A program made the translations under genes and the position numbers. From Rhodospirillales bacterium (GTDB lineage Bacteria; Pseudomonadota; Alphaproteobacteria; Rhodospirillales; Casp-alpha2), in the NCBI GenBank assembly GCA_021775095.1, contig JAJFII010000106.1:1-35435 (forward strand): a stretch of 35,435 nt of DNA, read 5' to 3'. Below the pieces are notes generated by a model, which saw only the letters and a program-made list of their open reading frames with translations, did no database searches and was not told the origin of the DNA. Every line of letters begins with the position of its first letter. The stretch's first letter is position 1. This document shows positions 17,768 through 27,446 of the stretch, in pieces.

Positions 17768-18150
17768 GCAAATAATTGGCGTACGAGCGCCACTCCTGAA
17801 ATCAAAGCGACAATTCCGACAACCACGGAAACACCAATATATAACCCCGCCCCCAGGTAATCGCCCCGGGAGATTTGATAGTAAGCATCCATGGAAAAAG
17901 TTGAAAACGTCGTAAACGCCCCCAAAATTCCGACCTGCAGAAAAGATCTGAATTCCGGCGATGGTGGCGCGTCCACGGCAGACGCCGCCAGAAGCCCCCC
18001 CAACAGGAACGATCCGACAACATTTACGACCACGGTTCCAAAGGGGAAACTGCTTGCCGTCCACTGTGTGACTGCGACGGTCACCGAGTAACGGCCCACG
18101 GCTCCAAGGGCACCCCCCAAAGCAACGAAAATAAGAATTTTTGCTGACAT
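17764..18150 (-). CDS. crcB: CrcB/Fluc fluoride channel
   Basis: Fluc proteins are small dual-topology channels that let fluoride leave the cell. The 128-residue protein has four hydrophobic segments, the GTVVVNVVGSFLLG motif near 38-51 with the conserved Asn, and GAFTTFSTFS near 78-87 with the phenylalanines that line the pore. ATG at 18150 has GGAG eight bases upstream. Only 34 bases separate it from rarA, and no fluoride riboswitch fits there, so expression is probably constitutive within the operon. Confidence 0.93.
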   Translation of the reverse strand: MSAKILIFVALGGALGAVGRYSVTVAVTQWTASSFPFGTVVVNVVGSFLLGGLLAASAVDAPPSPEFRSFLQVGILGAFTTFSTFSMDAYYQISRGDYLGAGLYIGVSVVVGIVALISGVALVRQLFA

Positions 18151-18184
18151 ACGATTCGCTCCAGGGAAACCGATCTCGCTTCGA

Positions 18185-19477
18185 TCAATCGGACCCTTTT
18201 TCCTGCCGCAACTTATCCCAGTATTCCAGGCGTTTCACAATCTCTCTCTCAAATCCTTTTCCTTTTGGCCGGTATAATCGCGACCGCAGCATTTCATCGG
18301 GAAAATAATTTTGTCCAGAAAACCCGTCTTTGGCATCATGGTCATAGGCATATCCACTGCCATAACCCAAATCTTTCATGAGCCCCGTCGGCGCGTTCAG
18401 AATGTGTTTCGGCGGCATTAAGGAACCGGTTTCCCTGGCCGCCATTTTTGCCATTTTTTCAGCCAGGTAAGCGGCGTTGGATTTGGGTGCTGTCGCCAGG
18501 TAAATCACACATTGGGCAAGGGCCAGCTCGCCCTCTGGAGCGCCCAGTCGATCAAAAGCGTCCCACGCAGCAATGGACTGGGTAAGCGCCATCGGATCGG
18601 CCATTCCCACGTCCTCAGAGGCAAATCGCACCAGGCGGCGGGCAATATAGGTGGGGTCCTCGCCGCCACCTAACATACGGGCAAACCAGTATAGGGCTGC
18701 ATCCGTATCCGACCCCCGCAAGGACTTGTGCAGTGCACTGATCAAATTGTAATGTCCGTCCCGCGACTTGTCATAAAGTGGCATTCTTTTTTGCACGGCG
18801 ACCGCCAATGCGGTGGTATCGAGTATGACAGCCGACGGCAGTTCGAAGACCTCCTCCGTCATGTTCAACAGATAACGTCCATCTCCGTCGGCCATGGCCC
18901 TGAGCGACGCCCTGGCATCCCCATCGACAGGTAAATCTCTGCCAACCTCCTCTTCAGCCCGTTTCAGAATGATTTCCATGGCATTATCACTGAGTCGGTT
19001 TAACACCAAAACCTGGGCACGGGACAGGAGGGCGGCGTTGAGTTCAAAGGAAGGGTTTTCCGTCGTCGCCCCGACCAGCACGACCGTGCCGTCTTCGACG
19101 TAGGGTAAAAACCCATCCTGCTGAGCCCGGTTAAACCGGTGAATTTCATCTATAAAAAGTAAGGTTCCACGGCCAACGGACCGGCGCTCCCGGGCCCGCT
19201 CAAAAACCTTTCTGAGATCGGCGACACCGGAGAACACCGCTGACAGGGGTTCAAACTCCAAATCACTATGATCTGCCAACAACCGGGCTATGGTGGTTTT
19301 CCCTGTGCCCGGCGGCCCCCACAAAATGACCGAAGTCAGACGGTTGCCGGCAACCATGCGCCCGAGGGGGCCGTTCTCACCGATAAGATGGTCCTGACCA
19401 ACAACGTCCTCAAGCACCAAGGGCCGCATTCGATCAGCCAGAGGCCGGGTCAACGTTTTATCAAACAGCGTGTTCAT
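18185..19477 (-). CDS. rarA: RarA (MgsA) replication-associated recombination AAA+ ATPase
   Basis: RarA acts at stalled replication forks and single-stranded DNA gaps. The 430-residue protein has Walker A GPPGTGKT at 54-61, Walker B FIDEIH with Asp110 and Glu111, sensor region GATTENPSFELN, and the C-terminal tetramerisation and DNA-binding domain (HKSLRGSDTDAALYW, KHILNAPTGLMK). ATG at 19477 lies four bases after the protease stop, so the two are likely co-transcribed. Confidence 0.95.
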   Translation of the reverse strand: MNTLFDKTLTRPLADRMRPLVLEDVVGQDHLIGENGPLGRMVAGNRLTSVILWGPPGTGKTTIARLLADHSDLEFEPLSAVFSGVADLRKVFERARERRSVGRGTLLFIDEIHRFNRAQQDGFLPYVEDGTVVLVGATTENPSFELNAALLSRAQVLVLNRLSDNAMEIILKRAEEEVGRDLPVDGDARASLRAMADGDGRYLLNMTEEVFELPSAVILDTTALAVAVQKRMPLYDKSRDGHYNLISALHKSLRGSDTDAALYWFARMLGGGEDPTYIARRLVRFASEDVGMADPMALTQSIAAWDAFDRLGAPEGELALAQCVIYLATAPKSNAAYLAEKMAKMAARETGSLMPPKHILNAPTGLMKDLGYGSGYAYDHDAKDGFSGQNYFPDEMLRSRLYRPKGKGFEREIVKRLEYWDKLRQEKGSD

Positions 19478-19481
19478 CTGA

Positions 19482-20912
19482 TTAGCGATTAATCACAAGA
19501 TCACGTTGTTCGCCGTCCCGTTCGACGGTGATGCGCCAGCGCTCAACCGGCTTTTTAACCAGGGTCAGGAGTTTTCGAACGGAGTCAACCGTTTGGCCAT
19601 TGATCGCCCGGATAAAATCACCGCGGCGGAACCCTAACCGATTGGCTGGCGACCCCCTGCTGATCGCGAGAATCAATACACCTATTTGAAAGGGATCCAA
19701 ATCCAATTCATCGGCCAAAGCCGGTGAAAGATTTGCCACACGCGAACCGCGCAAGGGTTGCTCACCGTCAAGATTCTGAATATTTCGTTTTGGAATTTCC
19801 GGCGGCGGCATCAATGACAACTTTAAGGCTTTGGTTTGTGCGCCACGTAAAACCCGCAAAACCGCCTGCTCCCCAACCGGCAATGTCGCAATTCGATGGG
19901 CCAGGGCATTGCCGTCGAGCACATCATGGCCATTGACAGCGAGAATAACATCGCCTACCCGCAACCCGGCCTGCTTGGCCGCACCACTTTTGTGGACGGA
20001 ATTGATCAATACTCCGCTTGGTCGCTCCAGCCCTAAAGAATTCGCAATATCCTGATTGACGGTTTGCCCCGTGGCCCCCAACCAGGGGCGCACCAACTTT
20101 CCAACTTGCGACACGCCTCTAATCACCGCCCGCACCATATTTGAAGGCACCGCGAATCCGATTCCCTGGGAACCACCGCTTTTTGAAAAAATTGCCGTGT
20201 TAATTCCGACCAATCGGCCATCCAGGCCAATGAGCGCGCCACCTGAGTTTCCCGGGTTAATGGCCGCATCGGTTTGAATGAATGAACCCAGGTTCGACAG
20301 GCCAACACCGGACCGTGACAGCGCAGACACAATTCCACTGGTCACCGTTTGCCCGACCCCAAATGGGTTGCCAATAGCAAGAACCAGGTCCCCCACTTCC
20401 AAGTCATCTGAGTCCGCCAACCCGACTACTGGAAAAACTTTTCCATTGGTTTCAATCTTTAATATGGCGAGATCAGTTTTTTCGTCCGTCGCCACCAACG
20501 TCGCATCAAATTCGCGTCGGTCATGCAGCACAACCCGAATTTCATCAGCCCCCTCGATGACGTGGTTATTGGTCACAATCACACCATTTTTTGCAACAAT
20601 AACACCGGACCCCAGGGAGTTTTGTTGGCGTTTGACCTCAGGCCCTTGCGGATTCAGGCCAAATTGTTTGCCAAAAAACTGCCGAAAAAACGGATCATCG
20701 AAAAGTGGCATTCGGGCCCGCGCCCGGACTATTTTACGGGTATATATATTCACCACCGCCGGCGCGGTCTTTTTAACCAATGGAGCAAAAGACAGCTGGA
20801 TTTCCTGTATGTTACTTGGTGGAGATTTTTCATCCGCAAATGGCGTACTGCCCCAAAACAACAGGACACTTAGCACTCCCGCCAATGCCATATTTCGTAA
20901 AAATGAAATCAT
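19482..20912 (-). CDS. Do-type (DegP/DegQ-like) periplasmic serine protease
   Basis: This is a periplasmic protease and chaperone for misfolded envelope proteins. The 476-residue protein starts at ATG 20912 (GGAG five bases before) with a signal peptide (about 1-27, ending FADE). The catalytic triad is His117 (TNNHVIEG), Asp147 (TDLAIL) and Ser223 (GNSGGAL). Two PDZ domains follow (about 295-375 and 395-475). The in-frame extension to 20972 adds arginine-rich residues before the signal peptide and is unlikely. It is transcribed away from the ribosomal terminator just upstream, so a promoter should lie in 20913-20990. Confidence 0.94.
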   Translation of the reverse strand: MISFLRNMALAGVLSVLLFWGSTPFADEKSPPSNIQEIQLSFAPLVKKTAPAVVNIYTRKIVRARARMPLFDDPFFRQFFGKQFGLNPQGPEVKRQQNSLGSGVIVAKNGVIVTNNHVIEGADEIRVVLHDRREFDATLVATDEKTDLAILKIETNGKVFPVVGLADSDDLEVGDLVLAIGNPFGVGQTVTSGIVSALSRSGVGLSNLGSFIQTDAAINPGNSGGALIGLDGRLVGINTAIFSKSGGSQGIGFAVPSNMVRAVIRGVSQVGKLVRPWLGATGQTVNQDIANSLGLERPSGVLINSVHKSGAAKQAGLRVGDVILAVNGHDVLDGNALAHRIATLPVGEQAVLRVLRGAQTKALKLSLMPPPEIPKRNIQNLDGEQPLRGSRVANLSPALADELDLDPFQIGVLILAISRGSPANRLGFRRGDFIRAINGQTVDSVRKLLTLVKKPVERWRITVERDGEQRDLVINR

Positions 20913-20997
20913 TGTTCTCCGCCGTCGATTAGCCGAACAAAACCAGCAACCCGATTTGGTGCCTGCAAACACTTAAGTTTAGCACCCCGTAAAAGCA

Positions 20998-21022
20998 AAA
21001 GGCAGCCCATAAGGCTGCCTTT
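20998..21022 (-). terminator. Strong intrinsic terminator of the ribosomal gene run
   Basis: GGCAGCC (21001-21007) pairs with GGCTGCC (21013-21019) around a five-base loop, with three further A-T pairs outside. On the minus strand the stem is followed by TTTTGCTTTT. It lies about 25 bases after the rplQ stop and before the protease gene. The flanking A and T runs could also make it work on the other strand. Confidence 0.85.
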
Positions 21023-21048
21023 CTGTAAACATTTATCAAGGCAAATAA

Positions 21049-21483
21049 CTATGCCTCCAGTGCTCCGCCTGCCTCTTCAAGTTCAGCCGCATAACGTGCA
21101 ATATCAGCAGCCCCTTTCGCATCGGGATCACGTTCAACAAATTCAATGAATGCCAGTGGCGCGTCATCGCCATACCGAAAGCCAGCTTTCATGACCCGTG
21201 AATAGCCGCCTTGGCGGTCTTTGTACCGGTCAGCCAAGACACCAAATAACTTAGAAACAGCTTCGTCATCACGCAGGAACGCAAATGCCTGGCGACGCGC
21301 ATGGACGGTCCCGCGCTTGCCAAGGGTAACCATTTTATCGGCAAACCGACGCAACTCTTTGGCTTTGGGTAAGGTTGTTTTGATCTGTTCGTGGGTAATT
21401 AAAGATACCACCATGTTCGAAAACATCGCCTTGCGATGGGAACTGGTGCGGTTCAATAACCGATGTTTAAATCCATGTCTCAT
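21049..21483 (-). CDS. rplQ: 50S ribosomal protein L17
   Basis: L17 sits on the outer face of the large subunit near the exit tunnel. The 144-residue product opens [20 protein letters not shown], the family signature, with the second motif [14 protein letters not shown]. It is longer than the enterobacterial protein because of an alanine- and glutamate-rich tail. ATG at 21483; last gene before the terminator. Confidence 0.97.
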   Translation of the reverse strand: MRHGFKHRLLNRTSSHRKAMFSNMVVSLITHEQIKTTLPKAKELRRFADKMVTLGKRGTVHARRQAFAFLRDDEAVSKLFGVLADRYKDRQGGYSRVMKAGFRYGDDAPLAFIEFVERDPDAKGAADIARYAAELEEAGGALEA

Positions 21484-21564
21484 TTTTTAGGCTCCTTGAT
21501 TTATCTACGCGTGCCATTTAACCCGCAGATTTTTTTTTGGTTAACGATTAAAAAAAGCTTCGGA

Positions 21565-22581
21565 TCAAAACGGATCTTCCAGCCGTTTTGCCAATTCCTC
21601 GATATTCTCTGGTGGCCAACTGGTGATTTCCATCCCCAGATGAAGCCCCATTTGGCTCAGGACCTCTTTAATTTCATTCAAGGACTTGCGGCCAAAGTTT
21701 GGTGTCCGAAGCATATCTGCTTCACTTTTCTGGACCAAATCACCAATATAAATGATGTTGTCATTCTTCAAGCAATTGGCAGATCGGACGGAAAGCTCAA
21801 GTTCTTCAACCTTACGAAGAAGATTGCGATTGAACGGCAGATCGTCTTTCTGTTCATCCGCAGATTTCTGATCTGGCTCGTCGAAATTGATAAACAATTG
21901 CAACTGATCCTGCAGAATGCGCGCCGCCAAAGCGACCGCGTCATCGGGCGTTACGGCACCATTTGTGACGACTTCGACGGCCAATTTGTCATGGTCTGTC
22001 ACTTGGCCAACCCGTGAATTTTCAACTTTGTAGGAGACCTTACGGACCGGCGAAAACATGGCATCGATGGGGATCAGGCCAATCGGGCTGTCTTCCGGTT
22101 TGTTTTGGTTTGCCGCAATGTAACCCTTGCCGTTTTCGACAATCAATTCCATTGACAATTTAGCACCTTTATCAAGGTGGCAAATAACAAGATCCGGATT
22201 CATAACTTCGATATCCGGGCCCGTGTCGATCTGGCCAGCGGTAACTTCACCGGGACCCGTCGCCGTCAAGGAAACGCGTTTCGGCCCTTCAACATGCATT
22301 TTTAAGGCCACACCCTTCATATTCAGCACAATATCCGTTACATCTTCGCGCACACCGGCAACCGATGAAAACTCGTGCAACACACCATCAATTTGAATGG
22401 CCGTAACAGCAGCCCCCTGCAGAGACGACAACAGGATACGACGCAATGCATTACCGAGCGTCAGGCCGAAACCCCGCTCTAAAGGTTCTGCAACAATGGT
22501 TGCGGCGCGGTTCGGGTCCGTACCCGGCGCTACTTCAAGTTTCGCCGGTTTAATTAATTCTTGCCAATTTTTTTGAATCAC
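21565..22581 (-). CDS. rpoA: RNA polymerase alpha subunit
   Basis: The 338-residue alpha subunit dimerises to nucleate RNA polymerase and contacts UP elements and activators. The N-terminal domain (about 1-235) contains [19 protein letters not shown]. The C-terminal DNA-binding domain (about 255-325) contains [18 protein letters not shown], including the arginine that contacts the minor groove. The start is GTG at 22581 with GAGG nine bases upstream. A 126-base leader with a strong hairpin separates it from rpsK. Confidence 0.97.
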   Translation of the reverse strand: MIQKNWQELIKPAKLEVAPGTDPNRAATIVAEPLERGFGLTLGNALRRILLSSLQGAAVTAIQIDGVLHEFSSVAGVREDVTDIVLNMKGVALKMHVEGPKRVSLTATGPGEVTAGQIDTGPDIEVMNPDLVICHLDKGAKLSMELIVENGKGYIAANQNKPEDSPIGLIPIDAMFSPVRKVSYKVENSRVGQVTDHDKLAVEVVTNGAVTPDDAVALAARILQDQLQLFINFDEPDQKSADEQKDDLPFNRNLLRKVEELELSVRSANCLKNDNIIYIGDLVQKSEADMLRTPNFGRKSLNEIKEVLSQMGLHLGMEITSWPPENIEELAKRLEDPF

Positions 22582-22637
22582 GGGGGTGACCTCACACTCG
22601 TAGAGTTAATCCCAGGCCTCACAAAGGAGACCTTGAA

Positions 22638-22665
22638 GTAACCGAAACCCGCCGGGTTCGGTTAC
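22638..22665 (-). promoter_or_regulatory. Stable hairpin in the rpsK-rpoA spacer
   Basis: GTAACCGAA (22638-22646) pairs with TTCGGTTAC (22657-22665). The inner CCC and GGG also pair, giving about 12 pairs with one bulged base and a GCC loop. On the minus strand it is not followed by a T run, so it does not look like an intrinsic terminator. It could be a processing site, an attenuator or a translational control element for rpoA. Confidence 0.5.
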
Positions 22666-22707
22666 GAAAAGGAGGCCGATTTAACGAATAAATCAGCCCA
22701 GAAACAA

Positions 22708-23100
22708 CTAGACCCGCCGGCGCTTGCGCGGACGACAGCCATTGTGTGGAATTGGTGTTACATCACGAATTGCGGTAATTGTGAATCCAACTGCCTGCAA
22801 AGCTCGCAATGCGGACTCGCGTCCGGCACCGGGGCCTTTCACTTCAACTTCAAGCGTCTTCATGCCATGTTCGATCGCCTTATTTCCGGCATCTTCACCG
22901 GCCATCTGAGCCGCATAAGGAGTCGATTTACGCGATCCCTTAAAACCCATCGTACCGGCCGAAGACCACGCAATAGCGTTGCCCTGGGCGTCGGTAATTG
23001 TAATCATTGTATTGTTAAAACTAGCGTTAACATGTGCAACGCCGGAGACAATGTTTTTGCGCTCGCGACGACGCGGGCGTTGAGTAGTCTGCTTAGCCAT
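22708..23100 (-). CDS. rpsK: 30S ribosomal protein S11
   Basis: S11 is part of the small-subunit platform and binds near the mRNA exit. The 130-residue product has [18 protein letters not shown] (about 20-37), the glycine-rich [14 protein letters not shown] and the C-terminal [13 protein letters not shown] at 23100, 14 bases after rpsM. Confidence 0.98.
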   Translation of the reverse strand: MAKQTTQRPRRRERKNIVSGVAHVNASFNNTMITITDAQGNAIAWSSAGTMGFKGSRKSTPYAAQMAGEDAGNKAIEHGMKTLEVEVKGPGAGRESALRALQAVGFTITAIRDVTPIPHNGCRPRKRRRV

Positions 23101-23114
23101 TTTGCGTCCTCAAT

Positions 23115-23483
23115 TTATTTCTTTTTGCCCGCAATCGATTTTGCAGGCCCCTTGCGGGTACGGGCATTTGTATGGGTCCGTTGGCCACGAACCGGCAACC
23201 CACGGCGATGCCGTAATCCCCGGTAACAGCCCAGATCCATTAAACGTTTGATGTTGATTGCCCGCTCACGACGCAAGTCACCTTCGACTTGGTAATCTTG
23301 GTCGATAAGCTCGCGAACTTTCGTCAGTTCGTCATCTGTCAATTCGTTCACCCGACGTTCCGCTGGAATGCCGCATGCCACGCAAATTTTTTGCGCAGAA
23401 GTTCTTCCGATACCGTGGATATAGGTCAGGGCGATAATCGCCCGTTTTCCGGTCGGAATGTTTACACCAGAAATACGCGCCAA
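23115..23483 (-). CDS. rpsM: 30S ribosomal protein S13, TTG start
   Basis: S13 in the small-subunit head contacts the P-site tRNA and the B1 bridges. The 122 residues begin [18 protein letters not shown], followed by the GIGRTSA helix-turn region and the basic tail ([14 protein letters not shown]) that reaches the P site. The initiator is TTG at 23483 with a near-ideal AAGGAG eight bases upstream and no ATG alternative that keeps the N-terminus. Confidence 0.97.
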   Translation of the reverse strand: MARISGVNIPTGKRAIIALTYIHGIGRTSAQKICVACGIPAERRVNELTDDELTKVRELIDQDYQVEGDLRRERAINIKRLMDLGCYRGLRHRRGLPVRGQRTHTNARTRKGPAKSIAGKKK

Positions 23484-23606
23484 AGCTCGATCTCCTTAAA
23501 CTTTGGATTAAAAAAAATGTCCGAGTGGGATTCGGAAAGTGCGCGATTATAGGTATTCCAATCAGCAAGTCAACCAATCAAAATAGTCTTTAACCAAGGC
23601 ACCTCT

Positions 23607-24251
23607 TTACCCCGTAATATCGGCCAACTGCTTCGTTACTTCGTCAATATCCGCCATACCGTCAACTGTTTTCAACGTACCCTTATTACGATAGTAGGCG
23701 ATTATCGGCGCCGTCTGCTCGTGGTAGGCACTCAAACGTGACCGCACAGTGGTCTCATTGTCGTCTGCACGGCGCGAAAATTCATTCCCACCGCATTTGT
23801 CACAAATGCCATCAACCGATGGCTTTTGGTATTCATCGTGATAACCGGTGCCACAGTTTGCGCAGGTAAACCGACCGGTAATTCTTTTGACCATGGCGTC
23901 ATCGTCGACTGCCAACTCGACCACATGGTCAATCTTAAGCCCTCTGTCTTCAAGCATAACGTCCAGGGCACCCGCCTGTGGAGTGGTCCTGGGAAAACCG
24001 TCCAGAATGAACCCATCCGCACAATCCGCCTGGTTGATCCGGTTTGAGATCATCCCAATCAGGATTTCATCGGAAACCAGTTGTCCGGCATCCATAACTT
24101 CTTTGGCCTTGTTGCCCAAGTCGCTGCCGGCAGAAACTTCCGCCCGCAACATATCGCCGGTCGACAACTGGATAATCCCGCGCGCTTCCTGCAACAGCTT
24201 GGCTTGCGTCCCTTTGCCAGCTCCTGGAGGTCCTAACAGGATTACATTCAC
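23607..24251 (-). CDS. adk: Adenylate kinase with a cysteine-rich LID
   Basis: Adk interconverts ATP, AMP and ADP. The 214-residue protein has the P-loop GPPGAGKGT (7-15), the AMP-binding DGFPRT region and a long LID containing CANC and CDKC, four cysteines likely to bind zinc. The start GTG at 24251 overlaps the secY stop as GTGA. The gene follows secY, as in other spc operons. Confidence 0.97.
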   Translation of the reverse strand: MNVILLGPPGAGKGTQAKLLQEARGIIQLSTGDMLRAEVSAGSDLGNKAKEVMDAGQLVSDEILIGMISNRINQADCADGFILDGFPRTTPQAGALDVMLEDRGLKIDHVVELAVDDDAMVKRITGRFTCANCGTGYHDEYQKPSVDGICDKCGGNEFSRRADDNETTVRSRLSAYHEQTAPIIAYYRNKGTLKTVDGMADIDEVTKQLADITG

Positions 24252-25594
24252 GAGCGCCGGCCCCGCAGCTTGGATTTCTTAATCAGACCTTCATATTGGT
24301 GCGCCAGCAGGTGAGATTGTACCTGCGCAACGGTATCCATGGTTACGGTCACAACAATCAGCAAGCTTGTGCCGCCAAAATAAAAGGGAACCGAATATTC
24401 CGAGATCAACAATTCTGGAAGCAGACAAATAATCGCCAGATACGCCGCACCGACACAGGTTAATCGCGTTAAAACACGGTCCAGATATTCAGCGGTGTTT
24501 TTACCAGGGCGAATACCAGGTACAAAACCGCCATATTTTTTCAGGTTGTCTGCCGTTTCCTCTGGATTAAAAACAACCGCTGTGTAGAAAAATGCGAAAA
24601 ACACAACCATAGAAAGATACAACAGCAGATAAACCGGCTGACCACGGCCCAAATAAGAAGCCATCGTCGTCAACCACTCCGGCCCCGTACCTGCCGAAAA
24701 ACTGATAACCGTGATCGGCATAAGCAAAATGGAACTGGCAAAAATTGGCGGAATAACGCCAGCCGTATTCAATTTGAGCGGCAAATGGGAGCTTTCACCA
24801 CCGGTCATTTTGTTGCCGCGCTGGCGTTTTGGATACTGGATAAGGATGCGCCTTTGGGCGCGTTCGACAAACACAATAAAGTAAATAACACCGACCGACA
24901 TGACCAATAGGGTCAGAATGAACCCGGTTGACAGGGCACCGGTCCGGCCCAACTCCAAAACACTGGCCAGGGCCGATGGCAGGTTTGCAACGATACCGGA
25001 AAAGATAATCAGTGAAATGCCGTTGCCAATACCACGCGCAGTGATTTGTTCGCCAAGCCACATCAAAAAGATCGTTCCGCCAACCAGGGTAATGACAACA
25101 GGGATCCGAAACTCCATAAATCCCGGATTATGTACTGCCGGTCCTGCACTTGAAGAAATTCCTTCAAGGCCGGCAGCAATGCCATAGGCCTGCACGGCAC
25201 ATATAAGAACCGTCAGATAGCGGGTATATTGGTTTATTTTTTTGCGGCCTGCCTCGCCCTCTTTTTTTAACTGTTCCATCTGTGGCGAAACGGCAGTCAT
25301 TAGCTGCATAATAATCGACGCCGAGATGTAAGGCATAATATTGAGCGCAAAAATCGTCATCCGGCTCAGGGCGCCGCCAGAAAACATATCAAACATACCC
25401 AGGATACCCCCCTGGTTTTGCCTGAAGATATCTTCGAGCACGGTGGGGTCAATCCCGGGAAGCGGGATGAACGTACCCAACCGATAGACAAGCAGAGCAC
25501 CGAGCGTAAACCAGATGCGATTCTTTAATTCGGTCGCCTTGGCAAAGGCCCCGAAGTTTACATTGGCTGCGAGTTGTTCGGCGGCTGAAGCCAT
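24248..25594 (-). CDS. secY: Protein translocase channel subunit SecY
   Basis: SecY forms the membrane pore for Sec export. The 448-residue protein has about ten hydrophobic helices and family motifs: RLGTFIPLPGIDP near the first helix, GEQITARGIGNGISLIIF in the middle, and IRPGKNTAEYLDRVLTRLT in the cytoplasmic loop that meets SecA and the ribosome. ATG at 25594; overlaps adk at its end. Confidence 0.98.
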   Translation of the reverse strand: MASAAEQLAANVNFGAFAKATELKNRIWFTLGALLVYRLGTFIPLPGIDPTVLEDIFRQNQGGILGMFDMFSGGALSRMTIFALNIMPYISASIIMQLMTAVSPQMEQLKKEGEAGRKKINQYTRYLTVLICAVQAYGIAAGLEGISSSAGPAVHNPGFMEFRIPVVITLVGGTIFLMWLGEQITARGIGNGISLIIFSGIVANLPSALASVLELGRTGALSTGFILTLLVMSVGVIYFIVFVERAQRRILIQYPKRQRGNKMTGGESSHLPLKLNTAGVIPPIFASSILLMPITVISFSAGTGPEWLTTMASYLGRGQPVYLLLYLSMVVFFAFFYTAVVFNPEETADNLKKYGGFVPGIRPGKNTAEYLDRVLTRLTCVGAAYLAIICLLPELLISEYSVPFYFGGTSLLIVVTVTMDTVAQVQSHLLAHQYEGLIKKSKLRGRRS

Positions 25595-25652
25595 ATACTT
25601 AGTCTCATTTTGTATTCCGTGCCTTCACCAGGCGCGCAATAGGATTAATCCA

Positions 25653-26198
25653 TTACTCAGATGCGGCTTTCGCCAATGCAGCTTTTCTCTCTGCTGAGAT
25701 GCGATGTCTGGCTTTTCCCTTACCCTCAGGCTTAACCTTCGGTTCCGGCAAAACAACACTTCCCCCCGCTTTTTCAACGGCCGCAATGGCGGCTTTTGAT
25801 GCATGGGCAACCTGTATCTCTAATTTGGTCTTAATTTCCCCTTGCGCAAGGAGCTTTACACCATCTTTGCTTCTGGAAACCAGTCCGGCGGCCAACAGAC
25901 CTTCGCCGGTAACCGGCTGTTTCGGATCAAGGCGACCCGCTTCAACGGCCTTTTCCAGTTTACTGAGGTTGATAACGGCAAAGTCCTTGGAAAAAGGGTT
26001 ATTAAAACCCCGTTTCGGCAAACGCCGATACAAAGGCATTTGACCGCCTTCGAAACCCAGCAATGAAACTCCGCTTCTTGCTTTTTGTCCCTTATGACCG
26101 GAACCGGATGTTTTGCCGGTGCCCGAGCCAATCCCACGTCCGACGCGCTTGCGATTTTTTACAGCACCCGGATTGTCGTTAATTTCATTGAGTCGCAT
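25653..26198 (-). CDS. rplO: 50S ribosomal protein L15
   Basis: The 181-residue L15 starts at ATG 26198 (GGAAG upstream) with [12 protein letters not shown]. It has the glycine-rich RNA-binding stretch [19 protein letters not shown] and the body motif [11 protein letters not shown]. It is longer than E. coli L15 because of a basic C-terminal tail (about 160-181, lysine and alanine rich). The upstream in-frame extension to 26267 runs through the intergenic gap and is unlikely. Confidence 0.96.
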   Translation of the reverse strand: MRLNEINDNPGAVKNRKRVGRGIGSGTGKTSGSGHKGQKARSGVSLLGFEGGQMPLYRRLPKRGFNNPFSKDFAVINLSKLEKAVEAGRLDPKQPVTGEGLLAAGLVSRSKDGVKLLAQGEIKTKLEIQVAHASKAAIAAVEKAGGSVVLPEPKVKPEGKGKARHRISAERKAALAKAASE

Positions 26199-26241
26199 TT
26201 TGCAAACTTCCTGTATTTTATCTAAGTCAACAACCCCGGTA

Positions 26242-26433
26242 TTAACCGGCGTCTTCAACACGAACAAGATGACTAACTTTGTTAATCATGCCACGAACGG
26301 CTGGTGTGTCTTCTAATACACGGGTCCGTCGTATCTTGTTCAAGCCAAGCCCTTTCAGAGTAGCAAGTTGATCGCCTGGACGACCAATCGGGCTCGCCGT
26401 TTGGGTAACCGTTAGGGTAGGTTTCTTTGCCAT
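26242..26433 (-). CDS. rpmD: 50S ribosomal protein L30
   Basis: The 63-residue product has the L30 pattern [20 protein letters not shown] followed by the [18 protein letters not shown] end. ATG at 26433; lies between rpsE and rplO as in the standard spc order. Confidence 0.96.
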   Translation of the reverse strand: MAKKPTLTVTQTASPIGRPGDQLATLKGLGLNKIRRTRVLEDTPAVRGMINKVSHLVRVEDAG

Positions 26434-26449
26434 GATCTAATTTCCGTCC

Positions 26450-27070
26450 TTAAGCCGTTTCGAGCTGGTCGGAACGCCGTGCAACGATCTCACCAACTTT
26501 TTTACCGCGGCGCGCAGCGACACCCCGTGGCGATTGACACGCATTCAACGCCTGGAACGTGGCTTTAATCATATTGTGCGGGTTAGACGTCCCAATCGAC
26601 TTGGCAACGACGTCCTGCACACCCATGGTTTCGAATACGGCGCGCATGGGACCACCGGCAATGATACCGGTGCCTGGAGGTGCCGCACGCATGACAACTT
26701 TGCCTGCACCAAACCGGCCTTCCATATCGTGGTGAAGAGTTCGTCCTTCACGAAGCGGAACCCGTACCATGTCCCGTTTGGCCTGATCCGTCGCCTTACG
26801 AATGGCTTCCGGAACCTCGCGGGCTTTGCCGGTTCCGTAGCCAACACGGCCACGACCGTCGCCGACCACGACCAAAGCCGAGAACGAGAATCGACGTCCG
26901 CCTTTGATAACCTTGGAAACACGATTGATATGAACCAGTTTATCAATGAGATCATCGCCCTCTTCGCGATCATTACCGCGGCCACGGTTATCGCCGCCAC
27001 GTCCACGTCCGCCGCCGCCTGAGCCTTTTGGGTTGCGTCCTGGAGAACGCGGTGTTGCTGTATCTGCCAT
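26450..27070 (-). CDS. rpsE: 30S ribosomal protein S5 with an RG-rich N-terminal extension
   Basis: S5 at the small-subunit body affects decoding accuracy and mRNA entry. The conserved core (about 40-206) has the double-stranded RNA-binding fold with [17 protein letters not shown] and the C-terminal [20 protein letters not shown]. Before it are about 38 residues dominated by glycine, arginine and asparagine ([14 protein letters not shown]), likely disordered. ATG at 27070, 11 bases after rplR. Confidence 0.97.
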   Translation of the reverse strand: MADTATPRSPGRNPKGSGGGGRGRGGDNRGRGNDREEGDDLIDKLVHINRVSKVIKGGRRFSFSALVVVGDGRGRVGYGTGKAREVPEAIRKATDQAKRDMVRVPLREGRTLHHDMEGRFGAGKVVMRAAPPGTGIIAGGPMRAVFETMGVQDVVAKSIGTSNPHNMIKATFQALNACQSPRGVAARRGKKVGEIVARRSDQLETA

Positions 27071-27081
27071 CTGAGTAACTC

Positions 27082-27444
27082 CTAAAAACTCAAGCCGCCC
27101 TCACGGGCAGCATCGGCCAGCGCTTTGATGCGGCCATGATATTTAAACTCACCACGATCAAAAACGACTTCCTTGACGCCTTTTTTAATCGCCCGTTCGG
27201 CAATTAACTTACCGATGGCGGTAGCCGACGCGGTGGTCGAACCGGTCTTTAGAGCTGCCCGCTGATCTTTTTCCACCGTCGAGGCAGCGGCTACAGTTTG
27301 CCCAAGAACATCGTCAATCAACTGAACATAAATGTGCCGACCGGAACGAAATACCGACAAACGAGGACGGCCACCACCGTTACGTTTGATTTTCATGCGG
27401 GTCCTCTGCTTACGGCGGGCCACCATCCGATTAGAATTAGCCAT
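27082..27444 (-). CDS. rplR: 50S ribosomal protein L18
   Basis: L18 binds 5S rRNA in the central protuberance. The 120 residues show [20 protein letters not shown] (about 27-46) and the C-terminal [24 protein letters not shown] typical of the family. ATG at 27444, two bases after rplF. Confidence 0.97.
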   Translation of the reverse strand: MANSNRMVARRKQRTRMKIKRNGGGRPRLSVFRSGRHIYVQLIDDVLGQTVAAASTVEKDQRAALKTGSTTASATAIGKLIAERAIKKGVKEVVFDRGEFKYHGRIKALADAAREGGLSF

Positions 27445-27446
27445 GA

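Noticed and set aside
18151-18184. Possible fluoride riboswitch before crcB
   Set aside because: Only 34 bases separate rarA and crcB, too few for the aptamer, and no matching fold was seen.
20278-20976. Plus-strand open frame of about 230 codons opposite the protease
   Set aside because: Antisense shadow; no domain or ribosome site.
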